Below, piece by piece: positions 25,354-33,908 of a stretch of 64,000 nt of DNA (its first letter is position 1; the number at the start of each line of letters is the position of its first letter). The notes under the pieces are model-generated. The model worked only from the letters and a program-made list of their open reading frames with translations. It was not told where the DNA came from and did no database searches. Source of the DNA: Agaribacillus sp965228415. GTDB taxonomy: Bacteria > Bacteroidota > Bacteroidia > Cytophagales > Cyclobacteriaceae. The stretch lies in contig OZ245814.1 in NCBI GenBank assembly GCA_965228415.1, positions 5,890,001 through 5,954,000 on the forward strand. Reading direction: 5' to 3'. A program made the position numbers and the translations under genes.

Positions 25354-26727
25354 ATGAGCACAACAACCAACAGATACATTGAGGAGCATAAGGATCGATT
25401 TATCGATGAACTTTTCGATTTACTCAGAATACCATCTATAAGTGCCGACAGTAAGTTTAAGGATGATGTGTTAAAGGCTGCAAATTTTGTCAGGGATAAA
25501 TTGATAGCCGTTGGAGTTGATAAAGCCGAAGTAATAGCGACACCCGGGCACCCTGTGGTTTATGGAGAAAAAATTCTCGATCCCGCCTTGCCAACTATTT
25601 TGGTTTATGGGCATTATGATGTTCAACCCCCCGACCCCTATGAATTGTGGGACTCTCCGCCTTTTGAACCTGTCATAAAAGATGATAACATTTACGCCAG
25701 GGGCGCGGCAGATGACAAGGGGCAGTTTTACATGCACATCAAAGCATTTGAGGCCATGTTACAAACCGATAACCTTGCCTGCAATGTTAAATTTATGATA
25801 GAAGGCGAGGAAGAAGTAGGGTCTGATAATTTGGAGGGCTTTCTCCGGGAAAATGAAGAAATGCTGAAATCAGACGTAATTCTGATATCCGACACAAGCA
25901 TTATATCCGTTGATACCCCGTCTATCACTATTGGTTTAAAGGGCTTAAGTTACCTGGAAGTAGAATTGACAGGACCAAACCGGGATTTGCATTCCGGTAT
26001 TTATGGTGGCGGAGTTGCTAATCCGATTAACGTGCTGTGTGAAATGATTGCCTCATTGAAAGATGAAAATAACCGGATCACCATCCCCGGATTTTATGAT
26101 AAGGTAGTTGACCTTTCAGAAGAAGAAAGGTCAGAACTTGCCAGGGCGCCATTTGATTTACAAGCATATATGGATGACCTGGATTTGGATGGCGTTGACG
26201 GAGAACACGGATATTCCACGCTTGAAAGAACAGGCATCAGACCTACTCTGGATGTAAACGGTATTTGGGGAGGATATATTGGTGAGGGCGCCAAGACCGT
26301 CTTACCTGCTAAGGCTTATGCCAAAATATCCATGCGACTGGTGCCGAATCAGGATAGCGAGGAGATAACAAAACTTTTTAAGCAACATTTTGAAGCTATA
26401 GCGCCGAATACAGTGAAGGTGAAAGTTACCCCGCATCATGGTGGCCAACCTTATATTACGCCGGTAAATTCCATAGCTTTCAAAGCGGCGAGCATGGCCT
26501 TTGAACAGGCCTGGGGGAAAAAGCCGGTTCCTACGAGAGATGGAGGGAGTATTCCGATTGTGGCCCTTTTTGACGAAGTTTTGAAAGTTAATACCGTTTT
26601 GCTTGGATTTGGGCTTGATTCCGATGCCATTCATTCCCCCAATGAAAAGTATGGCATCCTGAATTTTGTCAAAGGGATTGAAACGATCGCTTTATTTCAT
26701 AAACACTTTGCAGCCCTGAAAAAGTAA
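25354..26727 (+). CDS. M20-family dipeptidase
   Basis: A 457-residue zinc metallopeptidase of the M20 (carnosinase/PepV-like dipeptidase) family. Metal-binding motifs: YGHYDVQPPDPYELW (His, Asp), ARGAADDKGQFYMHIKAF (bridging Asp), EGEEEVGS (catalytic Glu and metal Glu) and ISDTS (Asp); the last metal His is in DAIHSPNEKYG near the C-terminus. A dimerisation (lid) domain lies at about 180-330. It probably cleaves small peptides in the cytoplasm, as no signal peptide is present. ATG start, 28 bp after the plsY terminator. A 77-bp gap separates it from the DsbD-like gene. Confidence 0.93.
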   Translation: MSTTTNRYIEEHKDRFIDELFDLLRIPSISADSKFKDDVLKAANFVRDKLIAVGVDKAEVIATPGHPVVYGEKILDPALPTILVYGHYDVQPPDPYELWDSPPFEPVIKDDNIYARGAADDKGQFYMHIKAFEAMLQTDNLACNVKFMIEGEEEVGSDNLEGFLRENEEMLKSDVILISDTSIISVDTPSITIGLKGLSYLEVELTGPNRDLHSGIYGGGVANPINVLCEMIASLKDENNRITIPGFYDKVVDLSEEERSELARAPFDLQAYMDDLDLDGVDGEHGYSTLERTGIRPTLDVNGIWGGYIGEGAKTVLPAKAYAKISMRLVPNQDSEEITKLFKQHFEAIAPNTVKVKVTPHHGGQPYITPVNSIAFKAASMAFEQAWGKKPVPTRDGGSIPIVALFDEVLKVNTVLLGFGLDSDAIHSPNEKYGILNFVKGIETIALFHKHFAALKK

Positions 26728-26804
26728 ATTGCTGCTAAAAAAATTGTGCCGTTGAACTATTTTTTTCAATTGGTGTTTGGCATTAATAATACAAAACTCA
26801 AAAG

Positions 26805-29018
26805 ATGGGAAAGACTTGTTTAGTACTGACCATACTGCTTTTAACTACTTTTGCTGGAATTGGACAAGTCATTAAACCAGCTACCTGGTCATATGACATT
26901 TCCAATAAAAATGTGCAGGTTGGAGAAGAAATTGATCTTATTTTTACTATCGATATCCACCCTGATTGGTACTTGTATTCATCGGATTTTGAATGTGATA
27001 TAGGGCCTTTGGTTACCACTTTTACCTTTGAAGAATCAGATGCCTACCGCTTGGTTGGTGGCATTCGCCCGATTGGTTCCAGGGAGAAATATGATGATAT
27101 TTTTGAGTGCAGCTATACCTATTTCAAGGGGAAAGGTGAATTTAGGCAAACCATAGAAGTGTTAGAGCCAGGGTTGGTTTTAAAAGGGATTTACGAGTAC
27201 CAGGTTTGCACCGATGTTGATGGTAAGTGCATATCCTTTGATGACGAATTTACTTTCGATAATATTGGTGCCACCAATTCCGGGAGCAGGGAGGAGATCG
27301 CTCCGACGATTACCAAAGTTAAAAAAGAGATTGCCAAAACCGATATTCCTGTAAAAATTGCCGATGCCGATAAGAAGGAGACGGTGGCGGCGGAAAAAAG
27401 CCATTCGGATCCTAATAACCAGGATCAAACAATTGCCAAATCTGGCGAGAATCAGGACCAACAAGCTACTGTAGCGCAAACTACTGCGAAGGAGGGTAAT
27501 AAGGTACCTGTTGTTGAGATGGATAAGTTTTTTGATGAGGGCTATCAAAAAGCGCAGAAATCGTATTGGTGGTTTATGGTTGCTGCTTTTTTGGCTGGAC
27601 TGGCCGCCTTACTGACACCGTGTGTATTTCCAATGATTCCTATGACCGTGACTTTTTTTACCGGCGGCAATCGTAAGAAATCTAAGGGGATAGCACAAGC
27701 GTTATTTTACGGATTCTCAATTATTTTTATCTACACATTTATTGGCTCCCTGGTGGCGCCATTAATGGGGCCTGAAACCGCTAATGACCTGGCGACTGGC
27801 TGGCTTCCCAACATTATATTTTTTGCCGTATTCATCTTTTTTGCGCTGTCTTTTTTTGGCATGTATGAAATTGTTTTGCCGAGCTCCTTTGTAAATAAAA
27901 TGGATAGTCAGGCTGATAAAGGTGGATTTTTCGGTGTTTTTTTTATGGCCTTTACCCTGGTCCTGGTGTCCTTTTCATGTACCGGACCCATCGTGGGGAC
28001 CATCCTGGTAGAAGCGGCCGGCGGGCAGGTGTTGAAGCCGATATTAGGTATGTTAGCCTTTTCCCTGGCGTTTGCCGTACCATTCACGATGTTTGCCATT
28101 TTTCCAGGGTGGTTGAATAGCTTACCCAAATCCGGAGGATGGCTAAATGCTGTAAAAGTGGTTTTAGGCTTTCTGGAATTGGCATTGGCCTTCAAATTTT
28201 TAAGCATTGCAGACCAGGCCTTTCATTGGGGTATCCTGGACCGGGAAGTTAACATTGCCATTTGGATAGTGATCTTTTCGTTGATGGGTTTTTACCTGCT
28301 TGGAAAAATCAAGTTACCACATGATAGTGAGGTGAAGCATGTCAGTGTTCCCCGGCTGTTGCTGGCTGTCGCTACTTTTACATTTGTCGTGTATCTTATT
28401 CCCGGGATGTTTGGAGCACCTTTGAAAACGCTGGCAGGTTATCTACCACCCATGTATACGCACGATTTTGATATGGTGGGTGTTGTCAGGGACGCACACA
28501 CCACAGATGAAGATTCTTTTTATGATAGTTGTGAAAAACCAAAGTATGCAGATTTTCTGCATTTACCCCATGGGTTAAAAGGATATTTTGATTACAAACA
28601 AGCATTGGCATGTGCCCAGCGACAAAATAAACCCGTTTTTATCGACTTTACGGGTCACGGTTGCACTAATTGCAGGGAAATGGAAGCCGCCGTGTGGTCA
28701 GACCCCAGGGTATTGGATAGGCTAAAAAACGATTTCATTGTGGTAGCCTTGTATGTCGACGACAAGACTACCCTGCCGGAGGGTGACTGGTATGTGTCTG
28801 GCTATGATAACAAATTGAAAAAGTCTATAGGAAAACAAAATGCCGATTTACAGATTCAGAAAGCAAACAACAATGCCCAACCCAATTACTTTGTAATTGG
28901 ACATAATGAAAAAGCACTGACACCTCCCATATCTTACAGCGAGGTGGATGAATTTGTGAATTTTTTGGATGAGGGTTTAAACAACTTTAAGAAGCAAAAC
29001 CTCACTTCCAAACTATAA
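26805..29018 (+). CDS. DsbD-like thiol:disulfide interchange protein
   Basis: A 737-residue inner-membrane electron-transfer protein. Order: signal peptide (1 to about 20), N-terminal DsbD-alpha-like domain (about 25-150) with a VCTDVDGKC cysteine pair, a charged low-complexity linker (about 155-240), an eight-helix transmembrane region with Cys 273 (LLTPCVFPMIPM) and Cys 392 (SFSCTGPIVG), and a C-terminal thioredoxin domain whose active site is CTNC (620-623). This is the DsbD arrangement: it passes reducing power from the cytoplasm to the periplasm. All three cysteine pairs are in place, so it looks functional. ATG start, 77 bp after the dipeptidase gene. The charged linker is longer than in E. 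coli DsbD. Confidence 0.92.
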   Translation: MGKTCLVLTILLLTTFAGIGQVIKPATWSYDISNKNVQVGEEIDLIFTIDIHPDWYLYSSDFECDIGPLVTTFTFEESDAYRLVGGIRPIGSREKYDDIFECSYTYFKGKGEFRQTIEVLEPGLVLKGIYEYQVCTDVDGKCISFDDEFTFDNIGATNSGSREEIAPTITKVKKEIAKTDIPVKIADADKKETVAAEKSHSDPNNQDQTIAKSGENQDQQATVAQTTAKEGNKVPVVEMDKFFDEGYQKAQKSYWWFMVAAFLAGLAALLTPCVFPMIPMTVTFFTGGNRKKSKGIAQALFYGFSIIFIYTFIGSLVAPLMGPETANDLATGWLPNIIFFAVFIFFALSFFGMYEIVLPSSFVNKMDSQADKGGFFGVFFMAFTLVLVSFSCTGPIVGTILVEAAGGQVLKPILGMLAFSLAFAVPFTMFAIFPGWLNSLPKSGGWLNAVKVVLGFLELALAFKFLSIADQAFHWGILDREVNIAIWIVIFSLMGFYLLGKIKLPHDSEVKHVSVPRLLLAVATFTFVVYLIPGMFGAPLKTLAGYLPPMYTHDFDMVGVVRDAHTTDEDSFYDSCEKPKYADFLHLPHGLKGYFDYKQALACAQRQNKPVFIDFTGHGCTNCREMEAAVWSDPRVLDRLKNDFIVVALYVDDKTTLPEGDWYVSGYDNKLKKSIGKQNADLQIQKANNNAQPNYFVIGHNEKALTPPISYSEVDEFVNFLDEGLNNFKKQNLTSKL

Positions 29019-29026
29019 TTATTTGT

Positions 29027-29057
29027 CCTTTTTAATAGCAGTACTGCAATAAAAAGG
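29027..29057. repeat. Inverted repeat after the dsbD-like gene
   Basis: CCTTTTT (29027-29033) and AAAAAGG (29051-29057) flank an inner 10-bp palindrome, GCAGTACTGC (29038-29047). A nearly continuous hairpin can form, but no T-run follows, so it is not a normal terminator. It lies 9 bp after the stop. Confidence 0.45.
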
Positions 29058-29176
29058 CGTAATTCTCATTGTGGTATTACATAACTGTGAATTTTGAAAG
29101 AATGTATACCATTTATTGAAGTTTGTGTGTTTATTTGGTTAAGAATAAGAAGTTTATCAATTAATTTTTTAGAGAA

Positions 29177-30487
29177 ATGAGGAGAAGTTTTGTTGCACTT
29201 GGTGTACTTGTCGCAGTGGCGACAGTATTTTATTTTTTAAATATAGAAAAAAGCCAAATAAAACATCAGCAAATATCAGTTAAACAGGTTATTGATTCTG
29301 TGAAAGAGGAAATTCCCGAGCCAAAGAAGTTGTATGGGATTGTTGTTGATGACCTCAATATTTTGGAAGAAAAGGTTAAAAGAAACCAGAACATTTCGGA
29401 AATACTCGCTCCATTTAACGTTAAGCCCGCCAAGATTTACCAACTGGCCAAGGTTTCAAAAGAAATATTTGATGTAAGAAAGTTAGCAACGAATAAAAAA
29501 TATACCCTCATTTATAAGGCTGACTCTGTACCGGAGGCAAAAGCCTTGATTTATGAGCCAAATCCCATTGACTATGTAGTATTCAATTTGGAAGATTCCG
29601 TTTCGGTGGAATTAAAGAAAAGAGAGGTGAAGGTTGTTGAAAAAATGGTTGGAGGCGAAATTCAGTTTTCTCTTTCTGAAACCATGGAAAATCTGAATAT
29701 GAGTCATCAGCTGACAAATCAATTTGTTGATATCTTTGCCTGGCAAATAGATTTTCAACATTTGCAAAAAGGCGACCGATTCAAGCTTATCTATGAGGAT
29801 AAGCTGGTAAATGAAAAGTCAGTGGGTATCGGAAAGATTAAAGGAATTCATTTTGAGCATTTCGAGAATGATTATTTTGCTATTGCCTATGATCAGGGAA
29901 ATGGCCTGGAGTATTTTGATGAAGAGGGTCAAAGCTTGCAAAAGGCACTTTTAAAATATCCCATTAAATTCACCAGGATAAGTTCGAGGTATTCCGGAAA
30001 GAGATTTCACCCGGTACAAAAGCGCTGGAAAGCTCACCGTGGTACCGATTTTGCCGCACCCAGGGGAACGGAAATTCGTTCCGTGGGAGATGGAATAGTC
30101 CTGGAAGCCCGTTATGGTCGATACAACGGGAATTTTGTGAAAATTAGGCACAACAGCACCTATACTACGCAATATTTGCACATGTCAAAAATTGCTAAAG
30201 GTATTACACCGGGTACTAAAGTGAAGCAGGGACAGCCCATTGGCTATGTGGGAAGTACCGGCCTGGCAAACGGCTCACACCTGTGTTATAGGTTTTGGAA
30301 AAACGGCGTTCAAATTGATGCGTTAAAGGTTGATTTACCTTCGGCCAGCCCTATTAATGAAAAAGATATAGTGAAATTTCAATCCACCAAGGATAGAATT
30401 ATCAAGTTGCTGAATGATATTGACTACGAGGATAAAGTGGTTCCCTTGCTGGCACAATCCGAGGTTGAATATCCAAATGCTTATTAA
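29177..30487 (+). CDS. M23-family peptidase (LytM domain), unusual Zn ligand
   Basis: A 436-residue exported protein: N-terminal membrane anchor or signal (about 7-23), a long linker and OapA-like region, then a LytM/M23 endopeptidase domain (about 275-400). The first metal motif is intact: RWKAHRGTDFAAP (H-x3-D). The second, normally HLH, reads GSHLCYRFWKNG: the last zinc-ligand His is a cysteine. Bacteroidetes members often show this His-to-Cys change, and Cys can bind zinc, so activity is possible but unproven. The role is peptidoglycan cleavage or regulation in the periplasm. ATG start. The terminator at 30534-30564 ends this gene. Confidence 0.87.
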   Translation: MRRSFVALGVLVAVATVFYFLNIEKSQIKHQQISVKQVIDSVKEEIPEPKKLYGIVVDDLNILEEKVKRNQNISEILAPFNVKPAKIYQLAKVSKEIFDVRKLATNKKYTLIYKADSVPEAKALIYEPNPIDYVVFNLEDSVSVELKKREVKVVEKMVGGEIQFSLSETMENLNMSHQLTNQFVDIFAWQIDFQHLQKGDRFKLIYEDKLVNEKSVGIGKIKGIHFEHFENDYFAIAYDQGNGLEYFDEEGQSLQKALLKYPIKFTRISSRYSGKRFHPVQKRWKAHRGTDFAAPRGTEIRSVGDGIVLEARYGRYNGNFVKIRHNSTYTTQYLHMSKIAKGITPGTKVKQGQPIGYVGSTGLANGSHLCYRFWKNGVQIDALKVDLPSASPINEKDIVKFQSTKDRIIKLLNDIDYEDKVVPLLAQSEVEYPNAY

Positions 30488-30533
30488 TGCCGGTATGATA
30501 TTTTAGTTTTTCCAAGGACGCTAAAAGAAATAC

Positions 30534-30564
30534 AAAGCAAGACAATATAGGTCTTGCTTTTTTT
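30534..30564 (+). terminator. Rho-independent terminator of the M23 gene
   Basis: A perfect 10-bp stem, AAAGCAAGAC (30534-30543) and GTCTTGCTTT (30551-30560), with a 7-nt loop and a following T-run. It lies 47 bp after the stop and about 38 bp before the patatin gene start. Confidence 0.85.
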
Positions 30565-30601
30565 GTTTAGATTTAACGAAGGTATATAAAAATCATTTTC
30601 C

Positions 30602-32896
30602 GTGCGGTTCTGGTATTTGGCACTCGTAATTTTGTTATTAAAACCTGCCGAGTCAGCAGGACAAAAGGTGGCCTTGGTTTTAAGTGGTGGCGGCGCAAAA
30701 GGACTGGCACACATTGGGGTAATCAAGGCCCTGGAAGAAAATGATATTCCTATAGACTATGTTGTGGGGACCTCAATGGGCGGTATTGTGGGAGGAATGT
30801 ATGCCGCCGGTTATTCGCCATTTGCCGTTGAGAAAATAGCCACGCAGTCTTATTTTCAACAGTGGTTAAAAGGTGTTCTCAGTAAAAAATACGCCTACTT
30901 TTATTCCAAGCGAGAGGCAAAACCTTCCTTTTTAACACTTGATTTATCAGTAGATTCAGCTTTTACCACAACGCTAAACACCAATCTGGCCAGTGACCTT
31001 GCCATCAATTTTGTCTTTGCAGAGATGCTTGCACAGGCATCTGAGAAGGCCAATTATAATTTTGATAGCCTGATGGTCCCTTACCGGGCCGTAGCCGCCG
31101 AGGTTTTTACACAAAAGGTGGAGATTTTAAGAAGTGGTTTTTTAAACAAAGCCGTCAGGGCAACTATGACCGTACCACTGTTCTATCGGCCCATTCGCAT
31201 TAACAAAAAGTATTTATTCGACGGGGGTATCTATAATAATTTTCCCGTTAACGTGGCTGAGGAAGATTTTGACCCTGATTTTATCATTGCAGTCAATGTA
31301 GCAACCACAAAGTTTCAGGACTACCCTTACGAGAATGACGACAAAATCCTGTCAGAATCATTGGCATTTATTTTACTGGAGAAGTCGGACCCCAAGGTGG
31401 TAGGCGAAAATGGTATATATATTGAACCTGATTTGGCCAACAATACCTCCCTGGATTTTCAGAATGCCAGAGCAATTATTGACAGCGGCTATGTAATGGC
31501 TAACCGCAAGATAGCCCAGATTAAAGATAAGATAAAAAGAAGAGTGAACCGCCAGCAGATGATGGAAAAGCGAAACAAATTTAAGGAGGGGTTTAAGCCA
31601 TTTTATTTTGGAGATGTCCGGCTGATCGGCTTTAACGCGCCGCAGAGAAAATATGTGCGTAAGTTGTTTGAAACCAAACATGAGCAATTAGATCTGGATG
31701 ATATTAAATCAGGTTATTACAAGCTGGTGTCTGAAAACTATTTCAAAAATATATTTCCGAATATTGTATACAACGAGGCTACAGGGCTGTTTGATCTCGA
31801 AATATTTGCCAGACAGGCCAGGAATTTTAAGGTAGATTTTGGGGGCAATATATCTTCGCGAAGTATCAGCGAGATATACCTGGGATTTCAATACAACTAC
31901 CTCAATAGGTTTTTAAACAGCTACAGTGTCAATTTTTATACCGGTAGGTTTTATCAATCCATTCAGGCAAGACCACGTTTTAATGTGCCTTCCAGGAAGC
32001 TATTTTATATTGAGCCGGAATTCACTATCAATACCTGGAACTTCATTGATGCCCAGGATCTGGTTTTGGGAGGGAACCCAACAACGGTGTTGGACCAAAC
32101 CGATAGGAAGTATGCCCTTAACCTCGGTATTGCAGCCGGTAGCAAGGGGAAATTATTGCTTCAGGGAGCATTCTTCAACAATTCCGATCGATTTAGTAAT
32201 AAGCCGGAATTGGTCACGTCAGACACCCTGGATGTTTTAAATTTTAAGGGTTTTAGGTATGGAATTGCCTATCACAGAAACACATTAAACCGGAAGCAGT
32301 ATCCGGATGCCGGCTCGGCTGTAAGTGTTAGTCTCGATTATTTTAACGGTACCGAAAATTATGAGCCGGGATCCACATCATTGGTTCCTGCAATATTGGA
32401 TAAGGGTAGAGAATGGTTCAGGTTTAAGGTGCAGGCCGAAAGGTATTTTAAAGCCAGCTGGTTTCACTATGGCTTTTATTTTGAGTCTGTTGTTTCCAAT
32501 CAGCCTTTTTTTGCCAATTATACGGCAACACTTGTAAACTCACCGGCTTTTTATCCTTTGCAGGATAGTAAAACTTTATTCCTGAATAATTTCCGCTCTT
32601 TTAATTATGGTGCGGGAGGTATCAGAAATGTATTTAATCTTAGCCGGTCACTGGATTTAAGAATTGAAGGTTATGCCTACAAACCATTTAGAGAAATCGT
32701 GGAAACAGTTACCCAGGAGGCATCTTTTAGAGAAGATCTGAAAAAATTTTATTTTGTGGGAAGTGTCGCAGGCGTGTATAACAGCCCGCTTGGACCAGTA
32801 AGCTTAAGCCTTAATTATTATGACGATTCCCAAAAACGGCTTGGTGCCCTGTTGCATATTGGATATCTATTATATAACAAAAGGTCTACAGAATAG
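30602..32896 (+). CDS. Patatin-like phospholipase with Omp85-like barrel
   Basis: A 764-residue outer-membrane protein. A signal peptide (residues 1-19) is followed by a patatin domain (about 20-310): GGGAKGLAHIG oxyanion loop, nucleophile Ser 58 in GTSMGG and the catalytic Asp 207 in FDGGIYNNFP. A POTRA-like segment follows (about 330-410, KPFYFGDVRLIGFN), then a BamA/ShlB-type beta-barrel (about 415-764). This is the PlpD-type fusion that carries a lipase across the outer membrane, or anchors it there. Substrate unknown; related enzymes cleave phospholipids. GTG start is the first one giving a basic N-terminus before the hydrophobic core. The -7 box at 32943 belongs to the next gene. Confidence 0.9.
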   Translation: MRFWYLALVILLLKPAESAGQKVALVLSGGGAKGLAHIGVIKALEENDIPIDYVVGTSMGGIVGGMYAAGYSPFAVEKIATQSYFQQWLKGVLSKKYAYFYSKREAKPSFLTLDLSVDSAFTTTLNTNLASDLAINFVFAEMLAQASEKANYNFDSLMVPYRAVAAEVFTQKVEILRSGFLNKAVRATMTVPLFYRPIRINKKYLFDGGIYNNFPVNVAEEDFDPDFIIAVNVATTKFQDYPYENDDKILSESLAFILLEKSDPKVVGENGIYIEPDLANNTSLDFQNARAIIDSGYVMANRKIAQIKDKIKRRVNRQQMMEKRNKFKEGFKPFYFGDVRLIGFNAPQRKYVRKLFETKHEQLDLDDIKSGYYKLVSENYFKNIFPNIVYNEATGLFDLEIFARQARNFKVDFGGNISSRSISEIYLGFQYNYLNRFLNSYSVNFYTGRFYQSIQARPRFNVPSRKLFYIEPEFTINTWNFIDAQDLVLGGNPTTVLDQTDRKYALNLGIAAGSKGKLLLQGAFFNNSDRFSNKPELVTSDTLDVLNFKGFRYGIAYHRNTLNRKQYPDAGSAVSVSLDYFNGTENYEPGSTSLVPAILDKGREWFRFKVQAERYFKASWFHYGFYFESVVSNQPFFANYTATLVNSPAFYPLQDSKTLFLNNFRSFNYGAGGIRNVFNLSRSLDLRIEGYAYKPFREIVETVTQEASFREDLKKFYFVGSVAGVYNSPLGPVSLSLNYYDDSQKRLGALLHIGYLLYNKRSTE

Positions 32897-32942
32897 GATT
32901 ATTCCTTGTTTGTGGGATTGATTTTTGATAATATTGGCCGAT

Positions 32943-32950
32943 TAATTTTG
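32943..32950 (+). promoter_or_regulatory. Putative -7 box (TAATTTTG)
   Basis: Exact TAnnTTTG match 62 nt upstream of the small OmpA-family gene. A TTTG (32924-32927) precedes it by 15 nt, shorter than the usual spacing of about 19. Confidence 0.35.
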
Positions 32951-33011
32951 GCTGTAATATTCTAACTCTATTTCAGTACTTATATGGCGTGCGTATCAGT
33001 ATTTTTAACAT

Positions 33012-33791
33012 ATGATATTGAAGCGCATTTTACTGGAAACGATAACCAGGCAGTTTCGAAGGAAAATTACGATTGCCCCTGTACTGTTGTTTTCCCTGTT
33101 TCTGCTGCCCACAGCATCATCGACCGCTTCAGATTTACATAAAAATGACTCGAAATTTTTAGCAGATACCCTGATCAGTTTGGTGGGCAAGGTTTTGGAC
33201 GAGCAAACCAGAGAACCGGTTCAGGCACAACTGAGATTTCACCGGTTGCCACATGGAGGGAATGTAGGGACGTCAAAAGTCAAAAACCAGGATGGCGATT
33301 ATAAGCTTACCCTGATGAAATCCTACCAGTATACTGTTACTTTAACTGCAGAGGGCTATATGTCTCTAAAAGAGATTGTTGATACCCATGATCCGGACGA
33401 ATTGGATAATATAGCAAAAGACTTTTTTATGGTGCCAACAGGCATAGGGCAAACGCTTAGGCTGAAGTCGCTGATATTCGAACAAAGTAAAACCAAGATT
33501 ACACCAGGTTCCTATACGGAGCTCAATGAACTGGTCGAGATCATGAAGAAAAACCCACGTATGGTGATCCAGTTGGAAGGGCATACTGACTATAAGGGGC
33601 CGGCTTCGTTAAATATGAAATTATCGCAGTCCAGGGTGGAGGCCGTGAAGGACTACCTGACACTTAAGGGTATAAAATCTAAAAAGATCAAATTAAAAGC
33701 CTTTGGCGGTAGTAAGCCCATTTCACGCGATACAGATGATGAAAAAAGAAGTGTAAATAGAAGGGTTGAAGTAAGAATTTTAGATATTTGA
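33012..33791 (+). CDS. OmpA-family protein with carboxypeptidase-regulatory domain
   Basis: A 259-residue exported protein: hydrophobic segment (about 20-38), carboxypeptidase D-regulatory-like domain (about 55-140, GKVLDEQTREPVQAQLRFH) and a C-terminal OmpA peptidoglycan-binding domain (about 155-259) with the EGHTDYKGPASLNMKLSQSR motif and the final NRRVEV. The Asp and Arg that grip diaminopimelate are present. It is clearly related to the C-terminal half of the PD40-OmpA protein that follows (117 bp downstream), with which it shares the order regulatory domain then OmpA, but it lacks the PD40 propeller. Probably a periplasmic peptidoglycan anchor. ATG start. Confidence 0.86.
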   Translation: MILKRILLETITRQFRRKITIAPVLLFSLFLLPTASSTASDLHKNDSKFLADTLISLVGKVLDEQTREPVQAQLRFHRLPHGGNVGTSKVKNQDGDYKLTLMKSYQYTVTLTAEGYMSLKEIVDTHDPDELDNIAKDFFMVPTGIGQTLRLKSLIFEQSKTKITPGSYTELNELVEIMKKNPRMVIQLEGHTDYKGPASLNMKLSQSRVEAVKDYLTLKGIKSKKIKLKAFGGSKPISRDTDDEKRSVNRRVEVRILDI

Positions 33792-33869
33792 AAAAGAATC
33801 TAATAAAATTTTTGATTAAAGCCCTCAAAATATAATTTCCTTACTAGCGGATTAATAGTCGATATTTTA

Positions 33870-33877
33870 TATTTTTG
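33870..33877 (+). promoter_or_regulatory. Putative -7 box (TATTTTTG)
   Basis: Exact TAnnTTTG match 32 nt upstream of the PorE-like gene; no clear -33 element. Confidence 0.35.
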
Positions 33878-33908
33878 AGAATGTCATCATAAAAGTTAAT
33901 CTGTTTTC

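Noticed and set aside
29027..29057. The inverted repeat after the DsbD-like gene as an intrinsic terminator.
   Set aside because: No T-run on either side downstream; the stem is also T-rich in its own arm. Kept only as a repeat.
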